Positions 10,898 through 23,500 of a stretch of DNA of 64,000 nucleotides are shown piece after piece; positions within the stretch are counted from its first letter, which is position 1; each line of letters begins with the position of its first letter. The DNA lies in contig JAKMXF010000222.1 in NCBI GenBank assembly GCA_024704765.1, positions 1,281,192 to 1,345,191 on the forward strand, in the 5' to 3' direction. Made by a program: the position numbers and the translations under genes. This DNA is from Oopsacas minuta (taxonomy: Eukaryota; Porifera; Hexactinellida; Lyssacinosida; Leucopsacidae). The notes below the pieces were generated by a model that saw nothing but the letters and a program-made list of their open reading frames with translations, did no database searches and was not told the DNA's origin.

Positions 10898-12288
10898 ATG
10901 GCTTCCAGATCCATTGAATTCCCTGATTTACATCCTGATTTGCTACTAAAGATTTTTGTATATACCACACTCCGTGACGTCATTTCCCTCTCCAGGTGCT
11001 GTAAACAATTATATAGAACTTGCAATATAGACTTATTATGGAAATATATTTTGATTTATCGTTACAACTACAAGATACATCATACTCATATATTTCTCCG
11101 TATAGACTTTCTCTATAAGTACTTTGTGTTACGTCATTACTGTCATGTCTATCCTATCGTGGGTTTATGGCTCATACAACTATCTCCTTATAATATTGTG
11201 ATGCAGATATCTCAATCAGATACCATGTTATATGCACTGAAGGGTGTTATGTACTATTTGGATGCTAATTCAGATCGCCTCTCTAATCACGTTTCTTCAC
11301 ACAATATCGCTTCATTTCGAGTATACCAGTGTACAAGTAGTGAGTCAGAAGAAGGCGAGATACCCTCTACTTACGAGTTCACTGTACTCACAGATGAACA
11401 TTACTATGATCAGTTCAAGCCGTGTAACGAGTTTGAATTACACTACTCAAAACCTGGGTCTGGGTCTGTTGTATGTAGCATGAATTATTTCAAATTCCTT
11501 GAACTAGTGGGGAAAGATCCTTACGCTCGCGAGAGACTTGCAAGATTGCAAGGTCGCAAAGCTATTGCACGACCAATTCTGGTATCAAAGCTGAGTTTGA
11601 AAAAATATAATCTCCCATCACAATACATTCTACTCCCTGGTATATATAAAGGTACATTCTCAGCAGAAACTTTCCAGCTAACATTAGTCTATTATCACGA
11701 AGGTTGGATATACTGCAAGAAATTAACTGGTGATATCCTAATCCCTGGGGGGAAGTTGATATTGAAAGCACTACACAACAATATTAAGTTATCTTCTGAC
11801 TCCTTCCCATTAGATCTCTCTGCAGAAGGTAATTATAGATTTGATATAGATCTACCTGTAGATAAGTTTGTAGCTTGTTACAAGGGAGAGTCTCAACTAG
11901 CTCTAAAAGGATTTCTCTACCCCAATCCATGTCCTGGTAAGATGTATATTGCGAATAAGGATAGTTTTGTATTTGTGACAGAGGATAATTGGCTGAATGT
12001 TAGTTATTTTACAAGATGTTCTGAGTTGAGTATGTTATTGTAATTTTTCACCTTTTATAATTTATATTTTGCCTATGTTAATGAGATATTTTTTTCAGAT
12101 CCACACCATCTCCATTTAAGTATGTGGGCGGGTGGAATTTCATTATCATTTTACAACGTGGCCATTTCATAAAAAAATTCAATAACTATACTGAATATGT
12201 GAGTAATGTGTTAAAGGAGATCTGTGAGGATGAATCACTACCGTTAGTTAGATTATCTATTGTCTATGGTCTAGTGGGATATCACTGA
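10898..12288 (+). CDS. FBXO31: FBXO31-like F-box protein
   Basis: Substrate receptor of an SCF ubiquitin ligase by homology. From ATG 10898 the protein opens with an F-box (IEFPDLHPDLLLKIF...LWKYIL, residues 5-52) and continues with the FBXO31 beta-rich domain: LLPGIYKGTF, KLTGDILIPGG, RFDIDLP, a glycine-rich LALKGFLYP and FVFVTEDNWLNVSYFTR. The main frame stops at 12043. A GTATGT donor at 12030 and a coding-like segment ending at TGA 12286-12288 suggest a short last exon. Joining 12029 to 12086 keeps frame and gives a STPSPF-containing tail like the APSP of vertebrate FBXO31, although that acceptor (atgag) is weak. An upstream in-frame ATG (10811) would add a 29-residue hydrophobic leader unlikely in this family. 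That stretch is pyrimidine-rich and ends in ctag, so I prefer the internal start. Confidence 0.7.
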
Positions 12289-12730
12289 GAAAAATGGCAA
12301 TAATTCCAATAATATCCATACGACAGGAAACTTGATGCGGGCGGTGGAGCTGAAACAAGTTTCCAATTATCAGTGGTTTTACAATTGTCCTTTTTGTCAG
12401 TAATTATAATTATAATTGCATACTTTATTATTAATATATTGCCTAAATACAACCAGGTATTGTTATGTATGCTTTTTGCATAATCATCCTTTTGTTTGTG
12501 GAAAATAATTTATTCTATACTTTTTGAGAAACCCCTCTCTCAATTCAGGAGGGTAATCTGTTAAATTCTATGAATATTTGGCTAGGAATCTACGAATTCA
12601 AACTATTCTATGGAGAATTTTAATAGAACATAGTTTTTGTATAAAGGATATACATATGATAATGCTGAAGAAGAATAAATTATGACGTTATACCATAAAT
12701 TCCTCCTAACGAAATGAAGGATGGCCCTTT

Positions 12731-13428
12731 TAGTGGGGCGGATATGTCGACTAAATTCAACGAATTGTGAGATTTGTCATAAAGCCATGCAAATTGGCAC
12801 AGTCATAAATCATGTTCTAGAAATGAGTTTTAGCTATGGACTCATTTTGAAATCACCGTATATCAACCTTGGTGGGTATTTTAAACACCATTTTTGGACA
12901 CATTTTGGAAAATTACAAATAACCATAACTTCTACAATACAATATATATCTAATCCCATTTATATATCGATATTCGTAATCAGAGTAAAATTTCGCGTCG
13001 TTTGAATTGTCACTCGAAATATGTTTAGGAATATTATGATTCCCTAGCAACGCAGGAATGCGGCAACATTCTATTCTCAAAATTTGGCTAACCCCATCGA
13101 GTGATCACTCTTTCGTGCCGCTAGGTAGCTGAGTGTAGTTTTACACATATCGAATGATCTTTCAAACAATTTAACAGGATCGTCTCCTGCGGCCTAAAAT
13201 TATCTTGCAAGTTTTTCACATATTTCTTACAGATTCATAATGTCATCGTCTGTTTTTGTGAGAAATTTTCCAAATTGTTCCCAAAAGTGGCAACTTAAAT
13301 ACTCGGCAAGGTTGATATACGGTGATTTGAAAATGGCTCCATAGCTTAAACTCATTTCTTGGACATAATTTATTACTGACAATTTGCATGCTTTTATCCC
13401 ACAATTTATTTACATATCCGCCCCACTA
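12731..13428. mobile_element. Foldback/Tc1-mariner-type element with ~185-bp arms
   Basis: The outermost bases GTGGGGCGGATATGT (from 12733) and ACATATCCGCCCCAC (to 13426) are exact inverted repeats flanked on both sides by TA, the duplication made by Tc1/mariner/pogo transposases. The inverted similarity runs inward for about 185 bp with mismatches, for example ATATCAACCTT against AAGGTTGATAT. The centre (about 13010-13195) is not part of these arms but is similar to the arms of a second foldback element at 42290-43025. No transposase frame. Confidence 0.85.
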
Positions 13429-14274
13429 TTTGACATATTAAGTGGTCGCAAATGATTCCTCATATTAGGAAACTCCAAGAATTCTAATTTGCAATTAATA
13501 TAAGCTTGTCATTTCAACATGAGAATAATATGCTGCAGCTGGCTTTCTTCTTCTCTAGCCTTTTGGCGACATATATGGCAGTATATTTAGTAGGAGATGA
13601 TCTAGCTACTAACAATAACATTCATAGCATACTCTTTATGGGATGTGATATAAAATGGTTTCTTCTCCATTATCTTTGTTATCTTCTCCAATCTCCTGTC
13701 CATACCTGTAATTCTATTAAGTTAGCTTTCATAACCTGAAACCTATTGACCATTCACTAACAATTTGCTAGCACTAATTAGAGCCATAAAGTCTTTCAGG
13801 CACTCTATTGTCACATCATATTTGTTTATAGTTTTGTTGACAAATCTCTATCAATACAAATATGATTTCATAGTCTTGACTGATGTTAACTAAAGTATCT
13901 TTCCCAAGCAATGATAAAGTACTTTTTATGTGACTGGTTCATAAATGTATTAAATACAATGGAACTTCGTTAATATGAACACCAACGGACAGTCAAAACT
14001 TATCTCTAAGTATACGTAATAGCAGTATTGGGAGCTTATAATAATTATTTGTGATGTATATTGTATAACCCAGTGTAACCAGCATATTTCTAGTGAAATG
14101 GTATTTTAAAATCTATTTAATCCAGTTTTGTTTTTCTGGGTTACATATCCATTTCAAGTGCGTCTCTGATTGTTACGATCGTAACACAGTGATACTTGAA
14201 CCTTTGTTGTATAAAGTTTAACTCATGATCGTTAATATACTTATTCACACTATGTTATGTTCATATTTACCAAC

Positions 14275-14655
14275 CCTTTGAAACTATTTACCTGGATTCC
14301 TTACTTTCTGTGCAAAAACTAGGAATTTTCCCTCTTTTATGAGAAAAAAAAAAAAATATCCAATAATTTCCTTGGAATTTGCAATTTTTCCCCTAAAAAT
14401 CAAATCCCTGAATGGTTGGTAAGTTTGTATCTTGTAATTAATTAGCCAACTCTAGAATATATTATACAAAATGTAATTAATTGTATACGATATTTTAATA
14501 ATAGCATACTTACCAATGTAACTGTTTCCCTGTATATTTTTCTCAAAATCCCTGGATTTCTAATTTTGTATGCAAATATTATGAAATTTTCCCTCTTTTA
14601 CTCAATATTTCCCCCTGGATCATAAATCAAATCCCTGTATGGTTGGAGATGATTG
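14275..14655. repeat. Two tandemly placed copies of a ~150-bp miniature element
   Basis: Copy 1 is about 14275-14430 and copy 2 about 14508-14655. Both start with TACCAA(C), contain GGAATTTTCCCTCTTTTA or its near relative AAATTTTCCCTCTTTTAC, and end with AATCAAATCCCTGAATGGTTGG or AATCAAATCCCTGTATGGTTGG. In copy 1, TTTACCAACC and GGTTGGTAA form terminal inverted repeats. Probably a non-autonomous DNA transposon; copy 1 also has an A13 run. Confidence 0.65.
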
Positions 14656-14944
14656 AATACTTTCGAATGATCAATAACTTGAACCGATATCTTTCATGCG
14701 TTGCTAATATGTCCTGAAAGCTGTTTTTATTGTAACTTAGGCATATTTGTCTATCGACAGAAATATTCTAAACAGCTGACTATAATTTGTTCATGATTAT
14801 TTATTGTATACGAATGATTTGTAGTAGGATAGAAGAGTTTTGCTTCGTGCATGGCGGCATTGTTTCCATATAATATTTAATTCAAATGTGAACAAATGAG
14901 TGTACTAATACCTTTGACATATTTAAATATTCATAATATTCTTG

Positions 14945-15106
14945 TTACGTTCGCGCTTCTCTTGCTCTCGCTACACGGTTTCCAACACTTCGTGTCCGCA
15001 CTCGGGCCTACGTCCCTCGAGTGCATAAACTCATAATCTTAACCGTAGCAAACATGATACTGTCATAGTCCATAAACAAACAACAATCGAGATTTAATAA
15101 TATAGA
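14945..15106 (-). mobile_element. Helitron-like miniature element, copy 1
   Basis: Read on the minus strand it starts TCTATATTATTAAATCTCGA at 15106 after an A, and aligns along its length to the copy at 61950-62110 through CAGTATCATGTTTGCTA, AAGATTATGAGTTTATG, CTCGAG, CCGAGTGCGGA and ACGAAGTGTT. The 3' end is decayed (no CTAG). A/TC insertion and absence of inverted repeats are Helitron traits. Confidence 0.6.
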
Positions 15107-15355
15107 TTCTTGTCTAATCAATTTATTATTATTATTACTATTGAGCGATTGTTCTTGACTTTTGTCTACTTTCTCGACTTTGAATATATGTATGTAAAGA
15201 CTCAATTTTGTCGTAAAATTTGGAATCAGATTATCGTACTTTTGAGATTGTAGTACGTGAACTTTGAATTGTGTTTTGGATGGAAATTTCATCTTTGTTT
15301 AATGTATTAATTATTTGGATTCATAGCTATTTCATAACTAGCAATTTATCTTTTA

Positions 15356-16765
15356 ATGCGAGGCTGTCGTGTACTATTCTCCATCACATTTTGGGTAACA
15401 TTCGTGCCTTGTGTCTCTATAAGCATATTCACAATCTATTATCTTGTCTATTCAGGCTATTACTCATCCATAGATCTTTTCACCTCAAAGAAATCCATTC
15501 ATCTATCTCATCTCTACGATTATGATACAAGCACTGTTACCAAGGATTGTATGATTACACCTCAGATACAGTTACTTAATTATCCACCCACGTACACTTT
15601 TATTAATAAGAATCCCATCAATGTACTCAGAGAAATTTTATCAGAGAAATCATGGATTTATATTGACCCAAAATTAAAACAATCTCAGCTCCTCAGTTTC
15701 CTAAATAGAATTGATTTAATATTAACACATCCTACTGCTTATGTATTACACAAGACAGCTAAGATATTCTCTCAGCTCAGAGATGATGGTACTCAGTACA
15801 TTAATTGTATTGATAGAATGTATAACGTTACTGGGAACAAATATGTGCAGAGAAGAGTTATGGAAGATTTCGCGAGTAGTAATGGCTGCTTCCTGGACAG
15901 CCTGGGTATAATGCCGAAGACATTTTTATTAGGAGAATTAAACGAATGTAAATCTTTCTTTAGATACTCTAAGCGAGTAACAAACAGTTGGATATTGAAA
16001 CCTTATAGTGGGGAGGGAGGAGACGGTATAACGGTACATTCTGATGTTAGTAGTTTGAAGAATAAGTTTGATTGTAAAGTATCTAAGAAATATCTAGTAC
16101 AGGAATACATCAAGCCTCTTCTGTTGGATGGAAGGAAGTTTGATGTACGAGCTTATTTCTTAATAGCTCGTACAGATCCATTTCTGGTATTCTATCATCA
16201 TGGATATCTTAGATTATCTCTCAAGAAGTTTGAGATGAATACAGATATTGCCACTCATCTTGTCAACACTCACGTACAGAGCAAACACCGGGGATACAAA
16301 AATATAGCTCATAAACACATGTGGACGTTCAAAGAATTTCAGGATTATCTTACTGCTAACGAGTTAGTTGGGAAAAATTGGGTTGAAATGGTATTAGAAA
16401 AGTTTTTGAAAAGAGTTGCAGTTTATATATTTAACTCTGGAATAGATTTATATGCGAGGAGAAGAGGTAGTTTTCAGTTGGTAGGATTGGATTGTTTGGT
16501 AGATGATAAATTCCGTCCTTGGTTCACTGAAGCTAACAATTACCCCTTATGGATAGAATCAATACCAGAAGACGTACATAATGTGTCTGCTAACTTGGGG
16601 AGAGATATGCTAGACCTCGTGTTCATGCTGCATCAGGACCCTCCTGCTCATCCTCTATACCCCGGATACTCTTATGGTGGATGGAAACTGTTGTATAACC
16701 AACAAGTACAGAGATGTAACCCGGATCACTCACCTTATCAACCTTGTCATGATTTCCATTCTTAA
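15356..16765 (+). CDS. Tubulin-tyrosine-ligase-like (ATP-grasp) enzyme with N-terminal membrane anchor
   Basis: 469 residues, one exon. Residues about 7-32 form one hydrophobic segment after MRGCR, a signal anchor or uncleaved signal. The rest is a TTL domain. WILKPYSGEGGDGI (residues 212-225) includes the ATP-binding Lys215. YLVQEYIKPLLLDGRKFDVRAY, then LVGLDCLVDD and FTEANN follow, where Glu392 and Asn394 take the place of the Mg-binding E-x-N of the TTL family. Catalytic residues therefore look intact. TTL/TTLL enzymes ligate Tyr, Glu or Gly to protein carboxylates, usually on tubulin in the cytosol. A membrane anchor that would place the domain in the secretory lumen, or tether it, is unusual. 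Two or more NxT/S sequons are present. Downstream lies about 1.1 kb of non-coding DNA. Confidence 0.75.
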   Translation: MRGCRVLFSITFWVTFVPCVSISIFTIYYLVYSGYYSSIDLFTSKKSIHLSHLYDYDTSTVTKDCMITPQIQLLNYPPTYTFINKNPINVLREILSEKSWIYIDPKLKQSQLLSFLNRIDLILTHPTAYVLHKTAKIFSQLRDDGTQYINCIDRMYNVTGNKYVQRRVMEDFASSNGCFLDSLGIMPKTFLLGELNECKSFFRYSKRVTNSWILKPYSGEGGDGITVHSDVSSLKNKFDCKVSKKYLVQEYIKPLLLDGRKFDVRAYFLIARTDPFLVFYHHGYLRLSLKKFEMNTDIATHLVNTHVQSKHRGYKNIAHKHMWTFKEFQDYLTANELVGKNWVEMVLEKFLKRVAVYIFNSGIDLYARRRGSFQLVGLDCLVDDKFRPWFTEANNYPLWIESIPEDVHNVSANLGRDMLDLVFMLHQDPPAHPLYPGYSYGGWKLLYNQQVQRCNPDHSPYQPCHDFHS

Positions 16766-17930
16766 TCTGCAGTCATACTCTCCTCAATTTCTTCATACTT
16801 TTCAGGTTAAGTGATGTCATCTCGTCTATATTTGTAGTGTTGTGTTTTTTATATTTTAATATAGAAGATTTATTTGATGGAAATGTGGGATCGAAATACA
16901 TGGGCTTTTATTCTTTTAGATTGTAATTGCTTGATATACGCCTGAAATTTATTTATCATGTGACAAGTGATAGCTGACCGCCTGAATCATTACCGAATCC
17001 ATATTTTGAATTGATCGTGGTCAAATGCTGCACTAAAAAAGTACTAAATTCGACAAGACTGTGGCCCATGAAACACAACAATTCAGTCCGGATTGGTCAA
17101 AAATAAGTTCAGCATTTATAGTGAGTAATCCCTTGTGCATGAGTAAATATAGATATTCCAATTCGATTTGAAAGTACATTGCAAAACGATATCCAGGTCA
17201 TGAGGAAATTACGGATGTTCCAATTTGTAATTAGTTAAAGACAAAGTTGAAACCGCTCAATCTGAATATCATATCAGTACGTATTCATGAACAGCTGTCT
17301 TACTGAATATCGAATTCTGATATTTTATTTTCGTTGGATAATAAAATTATTAGTTTGGAATTTACTTCTGAATACATGAAATTGTATCTGTCTGTTGCGC
17401 TTCCTTTTCTTATCAAGAAGAGCATTGAACTGATTTCTCGTAAATTTGTGTTGATTCAGCAAAACAGATAATCTCGCCTCCATTTTTCCGAAGATTCTTC
17501 ATAGGAATCGTACATTTCACTAATGCTGAATTACATTGCCATTCTGCGTATGAATACCATAGCCTTATTAGCCTACGACTCAGAATGAAATTGTATGTCA
17601 GCGAAAATTCTTGACTCCTAATTAATTGTTGTATATATTTATCAGCATCGTGGAAAGCTGTGCATGCATCGCCATTGCTCGAGGGCAGAATTTAGAATCC
17701 AAATTTTCATATGTATAATTCCATTGAAGACATTATTCTACTGGATTGGATTCCTACTATCATTTATAACATATCTTTTAGATGTGTTGCTTGATTCATG
17801 TGTGATATATTTGTATACTTGTTCTGGATCTGCATGCCATACACATTGGATCATATTACATTTTAAGAATAAATAATTAGCATTGATCCGTACTGCATCA
17901 GGACGAAACTATCCCAATAGTAGAATAATA
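16766..17930. other. Intergenic region
   Basis: AT-rich with no supported feature. A frame at 17664-17876 has no family resemblance. The last 50 bp contain several YAG acceptor-like sites (gcatcag, caatag) before the start codon of the next gene. Confidence 0.4.
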
Positions 17931-19526
17931 ATGTCACGAAAAGATAATCTATTCGATGAATACAACATTGTGGATGATAACCCAGACCTCCATCCTGATG
18001 ATAACTTCTTCATGAAGAGTCCACCAGCTGTTAAGTTTGAATTAGACGACGAATTGATGGAAGTGCGCCAGAATGACGAGTTTGACCATAATGACATGTC
18101 AAATTCCTTTCCAACAGAAGTGAATCCAGATGACATTATTGAAAATATAGTCCGTTTCTACTCCCTCTCTTATGGAGTAGATGAAACGGAGATTGTATCA
18201 GTGTTTCAGAGCGATATCCCTGACCTGAGCCCGGATGATGCTATTATCATTAAGCCCAGTAGTGGGAAACATACCTGCACTGCATTTCTGAATCTGGGAA
18301 GTAAAGAGGAAGTACAGGCAGTATTGAGACATAATGGAAGCATGCTAAGAGGTAAGTCGTTGATGATGATGCCCTCTACTGAGAGGGAAATACAGAAATG
18401 TCAGGACCACGCAGAAAGAAATGATTCCATCCGTTCCAACCCAGTTAAATCAGGTCATAACAAGGGCCTAACACAGATTAGAACTCAATGCATCCATATG
18501 AAAGGAGTTTGTCTTACTTCTAACCATAACGCTATTCGTCGATTTTTCGAGCCAATCCGTATCCCCTCCCAGAGTGTTTTCCTAATTCCTAGACAGTCAG
18601 GAGCATCTTCTCTAGAAGTATACGTGCAGTTCCGAGAAATAGAAGATTGTGAGAGAGCTCTCACTAAGCACAGATGTGATTTAGATGGAAATGAGGTTGA
18701 TGTGTACTCTGTGACCAAGAACAAGATGCTAGAAGCTATAGAGGAGTATGGTGTCCTAGATAAAGGTCCTAATTACAACAAATCAGAGTATGTAGGCTCT
18801 GACATCATAGATGCACGTCTTAGAGCTAGACAGGAAATATTGAAGGAGAGGGGTAGGATACGTTCCCGATCCCCTGTCTACAGGTCCAGTGATTACCATC
18901 GATCCAGTTTGCTGTCTAGAGATAGAGACTCTGACGCTTTGTCTAGACTACAGGAGATAGACCTGTTGAGAGATAGGGATAGACGAGATAGAGATAGAGA
19001 TAGATACAGTGATAAGGATAGGAAATACGATATTGATCGTAAAGAATTATCTTCTATGGTCTACGGTAGTAAGAGAGATCGTATTGGTGACTCTTTACAG
19101 TCTCGATACTATTCACGTGAAGACGACAGAGATTTAGAATCCAGAAGATACTCTTCTAGAGATGAAGAGTATAGGCAATCTCCTCATAGCAAGAGATTCA
19201 GTCGTAGATCTCCTTATTCTGACAGACTACCCGCATCCACCAGCAGATCCAGAGACTTAGGGAGCTACAGCACTGAGTTTAGTAAGAATCCTATCGTCAG
19301 ACTAACTGGCCTATCAAGCGAAACTCTCATTTATGACATAATGGACTTCTTCCACGGTTTTGAATTGAAAATCGATTCTATTCGTATTCAGTGTAACGAT
19401 TATGGAGCACCCAATGGAAAGGCCTTTGTACGATTCCCTTCGTTTTCACAGGCAATGCTAGCTATTGATCAGTGCAAAGGCAAAGAACTGGGAAGTTCCC
19501 GTAGTCTTGAAATGTCTCTAATTTGA
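17931..19526 (+). CDS. RBM12-like RNA-binding protein with three RRMs and an RD/RS-rich spacer
   Basis: 531 residues from ATG 17931; the frame is open upstream but without an ATG. The N-terminus is acidic. RRM-like domains lie at about 48-140 (DIIENIVRFY...AIIIKPSSGKHTCTAFLNL) and about 178-265 (HMKGVCLTSNHNAIRRFF...LEVYVQF). A 150-residue Arg/Asp/Ser-rich spacer (RDRDRRDRDRDRY) follows, and the C-terminal RRM (about 455-531) has VRLTGL as its first strand and GKAFVRF as RNP1. The layout of quasi-RRMs, low-complexity spacer and terminal RRM resembles RBM12/RBM12B (SWAN) and the wider ESRP/hnRNP-F family, nuclear RNA-processing factors. I cannot separate the paralogues. Confidence 0.65.
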   Translation: MSRKDNLFDEYNIVDDNPDLHPDDNFFMKSPPAVKFELDDELMEVRQNDEFDHNDMSNSFPTEVNPDDIIENIVRFYSLSYGVDETEIVSVFQSDIPDLSPDDAIIIKPSSGKHTCTAFLNLGSKEEVQAVLRHNGSMLRGKSLMMMPSTEREIQKCQDHAERNDSIRSNPVKSGHNKGLTQIRTQCIHMKGVCLTSNHNAIRRFFEPIRIPSQSVFLIPRQSGASSLEVYVQFREIEDCERALTKHRCDLDGNEVDVYSVTKNKMLEAIEEYGVLDKGPNYNKSEYVGSDIIDARLRARQEILKERGRIRSRSPVYRSSDYHRSSLLSRDRDSDALSRLQEIDLLRDRDRRDRDRDRYSDKDRKYDIDRKELSSMVYGSKRDRIGDSLQSRYYSREDDRDLESRRYSSRDEEYRQSPHSKRFSRRSPYSDRLPASTSRSRDLGSYSTEFSKNPIVRLTGLSSETLIYDIMDFFHGFELKIDSIRIQCNDYGAPNGKAFVRFPSFSQAMLAIDQCKGKELGSSRSLEMSLI

Positions 19527-20584
19527 TGCTAGACCAACTAACTAATTACTAATTCCTGAATCAGTTTATTCATGCATTGCTTTAGCTATCTCTACTCTCT
19601 AGCCTTACTGTTAGAGATTAATTCCAAGTCAGAAGGGTACCTCTCTTCCTGTGTTTGTACTTTTTGTTAAGTTTTGTGTATTGTCTTTTTGCTAAGTAAT
19701 TATCAATTCGGGAATTAGAAGGACCGTCTTGGCTTGGAAAGTAGTTTCATTGCCATTGAAGATTTGGATTATTTCGTATGCATTTTGCTTTCATTGACTG
19801 ATTGTTATTTCATCACCCGGCCCTGTTTTTAACTTCCAGTGTTTTAAATACAGGATTTTAATAAGTAGCATTCCAATTCAGATCCATTCTACTTGGCATA
19901 TCTTTACAGTCGCTGTACACCAATGAATATTATTTCCACTGAATCCACACCTCTCCTCCTAGAATAATTGAATTACAGCAAATACGATTTATAGCAAGTA
20001 GGCAGAATATTGGTAAACCAATTTTGGTAAGGTTGACTAGTACTATTTATATTAGCAGTCCAGATGTTGATCCGGTTAAAACCTACGGGTATGATACGTA
20101 CGTGTGTACTATGCTAGTATATATCTAAACGAGCAAACATTCTGCAATTTCCCTTATGAAGCTGTATCGTAAGTTTAGGCGTGTAGATGCTGAGGATACC
20201 ATTTTCGGTGTATGTGGTAAAGAAGCTGGATAAAGCCAGGTATATATCTTGCCCTGGATTGGAATGGTTCTGTAATTTGTGATATAATCCAAATATACCT
20301 TCTGGAATTCCGTAGCATATAATTATTGTGTCATCTTAAATATCCTTTACATGCTTTCGTATAATTTTCCAGATTCTGTCATATAAAGTAGAATGTAGAC
20401 AAGGTTAGAATAGTAGGGCAATTTCCGATTGAGTAGTTTTGTAACTACGAAATACTGTAGTATATTCCCCTACATACATACCGCTACCTGCATATGAGGT
20501 AATATCAGCCTTGTTATTGATGCCATCCATCATGTTGCATGCTGCGTCTATTTTATCCTATTTAATCTTCATAAGCTCGAGTTA
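19527..20584. other. Intergenic region
   Basis: No coding signal. The last part (about 20545-20575) is pyrimidine-rich and ends in cataag nine bases before the DDX10 start, acceptor-like. Confidence 0.4.
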
Positions 20585-23500
20585 ATGTATAAGAAGAAGT
20601 ATATAAGAGGACAAACTAAACCCAAGCGTTCTTTTCAGAAAGCTTCCCATCTCCGTAAGAGTCGTTGGGCGAAAGAGCGTGCTGCTATTGATAAAGTACA
20701 ACAATCTATACAGGAGCTTAAACCTCAGAGTATAACTTCTTTCCGTCAAATCCCTCTCTCCTCTTTGACTCAGGAGGGACTGACTTCTTCGGGATTCTCA
20801 GCTCCCACCGACATCCAGAGAGAAACATTACCGATTGCGCTTAGGAGTGGAGATATACTGGGCACTGCAAAAACTGGTTATTATTATATTTGATTATTCA
20901 TAACGTTATATTATTTCTTATTATATTATCTTATTAGGATCTGGAAAGACATTAGCATTCGTTATACCAGTATTAGAGTGTTTATGGAGAGAACAATGGG
21001 GGGCAGTAGATGGTGTAGGAGGTATTGTAATATCTCCTACCAGAGAATTAGCATTCCAAACTTTTGAGGTTAGTTTATTCCGATTAGGTATGTAGTGTTT
21101 TAATATTAATCAAACAGAAATTAATTGATTGATATACAGTCAAATCAGCTCTGTATAAGAGTCACCTGCACATAGCGCGCATATATAGCGATCACATAAA
21201 AGCAGTCCCCTAGATTTCCTTCATAATGATCTAGGCCTCTCAATAGCTGCCACCTGTACATAACGACCACTTTTCCCTCGGCGACCGTTCAAGTTTGATT
21301 GTAATTTTTATATGAATTTAGATTGTCTTGAGTGTACCGAACAAACCATACAAAATGAATAGAATAATGTATGGTGGAAGTTGCATATAATAACGTTAAT
21401 CGTGTATGACTGACATCAGAGTATCTGGTGAAGAAAGTCACTCGAAAGAGTTCAGATCACTGATTTCCGCTCCTGTATTCTATTTTAAACTTCATTTGTG
21501 TTATCTCGCTCGGCTACACTCAGTAAATGTTACATAACATGAATCTATTTTTGGGAATAAGGAATATTATAATACTTAGTCTTGAACATTCTCTGACACA
21601 CGTATTTTGCTGCTATTCAAAATTTCGAATTATATCATGTATTTAGGTTCTCCGTAAGGTTGGAGTCAAGCACGAACTATCAGCTGGACTAATTATTGGT
21701 GGTAAAAACATTTCTGAAGAACAGGATCGTATATGTGCAACTAATATACTAATATGTACTCCGGGGAGACTGCTACAACATATGGATGAAACTCCTGCCT
21801 TTGATTGTAGTAATCTTAAGGTTAGTCCGGGGTTAGTGTGGTAATACTATATGGGTATACTATGAGTGTTTAGGGACTACAGTGGGGTATATGGTCACAC
21901 GGCCCCAGAAATAAGCGGATCAAGAACACTGCTAATATTTGCGTCTTCCTGCCATGTATATTCATGTCTGGATGAAAGAAAACCTTCCGTCTAGCTATTT
22001 TAAATTTGGCTGCAATTTATGCTTCTTTTCTCCTGTAATATTACCCTGAAACAATAAATTATTGATGTTAGGAATACGAATAGGAATACGAATATAGAAG
22101 AAAATTGATGCATTTTATCTACAATAAATTGAGATTTCAACTAGACAAAATGTAAATTTCAAATTGATGAATAATTTTTATGAATAATACGTAACTAACT
22201 TATGTAAATAGTACAAACACAAAGATTGACTTAAATATATCAAAGCCTTTCAAATTATAACTGAGTGGTAAGGTTATTTAATTTATTTCACAATTTTAAT
22301 TCAACTGTTATATTATAAATGAATAGGTGAAACTATTTCATTAATTGAGTTGGCCTAATTATAATTATTCTATTCTCTATTTTATTCATTAAATCTTATT
22401 AATACTAATATTCCATTATTATTAATTATGTAAATATTTCATTTCAGATACTCGTGTTAGATGAAGCTGACAGAATATTGGATCTAGGATTCAAAGACAC
22501 TCTTGACTCGATACTCGAGAATCTCCCTGCTTCCAGACAGACCCTCCTATTTTCCGCTACGTTTAACAAATCAGTTCATAATCTAGCTCGTCTCAGTCTA
22601 AATAACCCAGATTATGTGTCAGTCCATGCAGCAGACCTTCAGGCTACTCCTTCTAATCTTACACAGAGCTATGTTATCTGTTCTCTTGAGCATAAACTCG
22701 ATTTGTTGTTCTCTTTTATAAAAGCTCATCTTAAAAGTAAAGTGCTAGTTTTCATATCAACATGCAAGCAAGTGAGCTTTATAGTTCAGATTCTTACTAG
22801 TATAGTGGTATAATAATAATATAGTGATTTCCATTAACGGAAATAAATACTCTCTCTTGTTAGGTGAGATTCGTGTATGAGACTTTCAGACGGATGAGAC
22901 CAGGGATACCCCTGCTAGCTCTGTTCGGTAGGATGAATCAGACCCGTAGAATGTGTGTGTATCAGAGCTTCTTCCAGCGGGATTCTGCTATCCTATTCGC
23001 TACTGACATTGCAGCACGAGGACTAGACTTCCCAAAAGTTAACTGGGTGTTCCAATTAGATTGTCCCCCGAATACGGACGAGTATATTCATCGAGTAGGC
23101 CGTACTGCCCGCTACCACTCTGGAGGACAGGCACTACTAGTCCTATTGCCTTCTGAGAATAAATTCATAGAGTTATTAGAAAATAATCGTTTATCCCTGA
23201 CTCAAATAAAACCAAATCGAGCTCACTTATTCTCTATCTCTGAGAGATTGTCATACTTCTGTGCAGAAGATAGCTCTATTAAGTATTGGGCACAACGAGC
23301 ATACGTTAATTATATAAAATCAGTAGCAAAAGAGAGTAACAAACAGGTGTTTGATATAACTCAAATTCCACTGGAGAAGTTCTCTCATGCTATTGGTTTG
23401 CCTATAACTCCTAGAGTTAGATATCTGAATAAGGTTATCAGCACCAAACAGGAATCTAACATACAAGTAAATGAGGATAGAGAGGAATCTGTTTCTGATG

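Larger units (their letters stand above)
12289..15355. other. Intergenic region rich in transposon debris
   Basis: No supported gene. It holds a TA-flanked foldback element (12731-13428), a pogo-like end fragment near 13950 (ATGGAACTTCGTTAATATGA), two related miniature elements at about 14275-14655 and a reversed Helitron-like element at about 14945-15106. Confidence 0.6.

Noticed and set aside
12721-13005. 94-codon frame
   Set aside because: Lies across the left arm of the foldback element and has no protein-like features.
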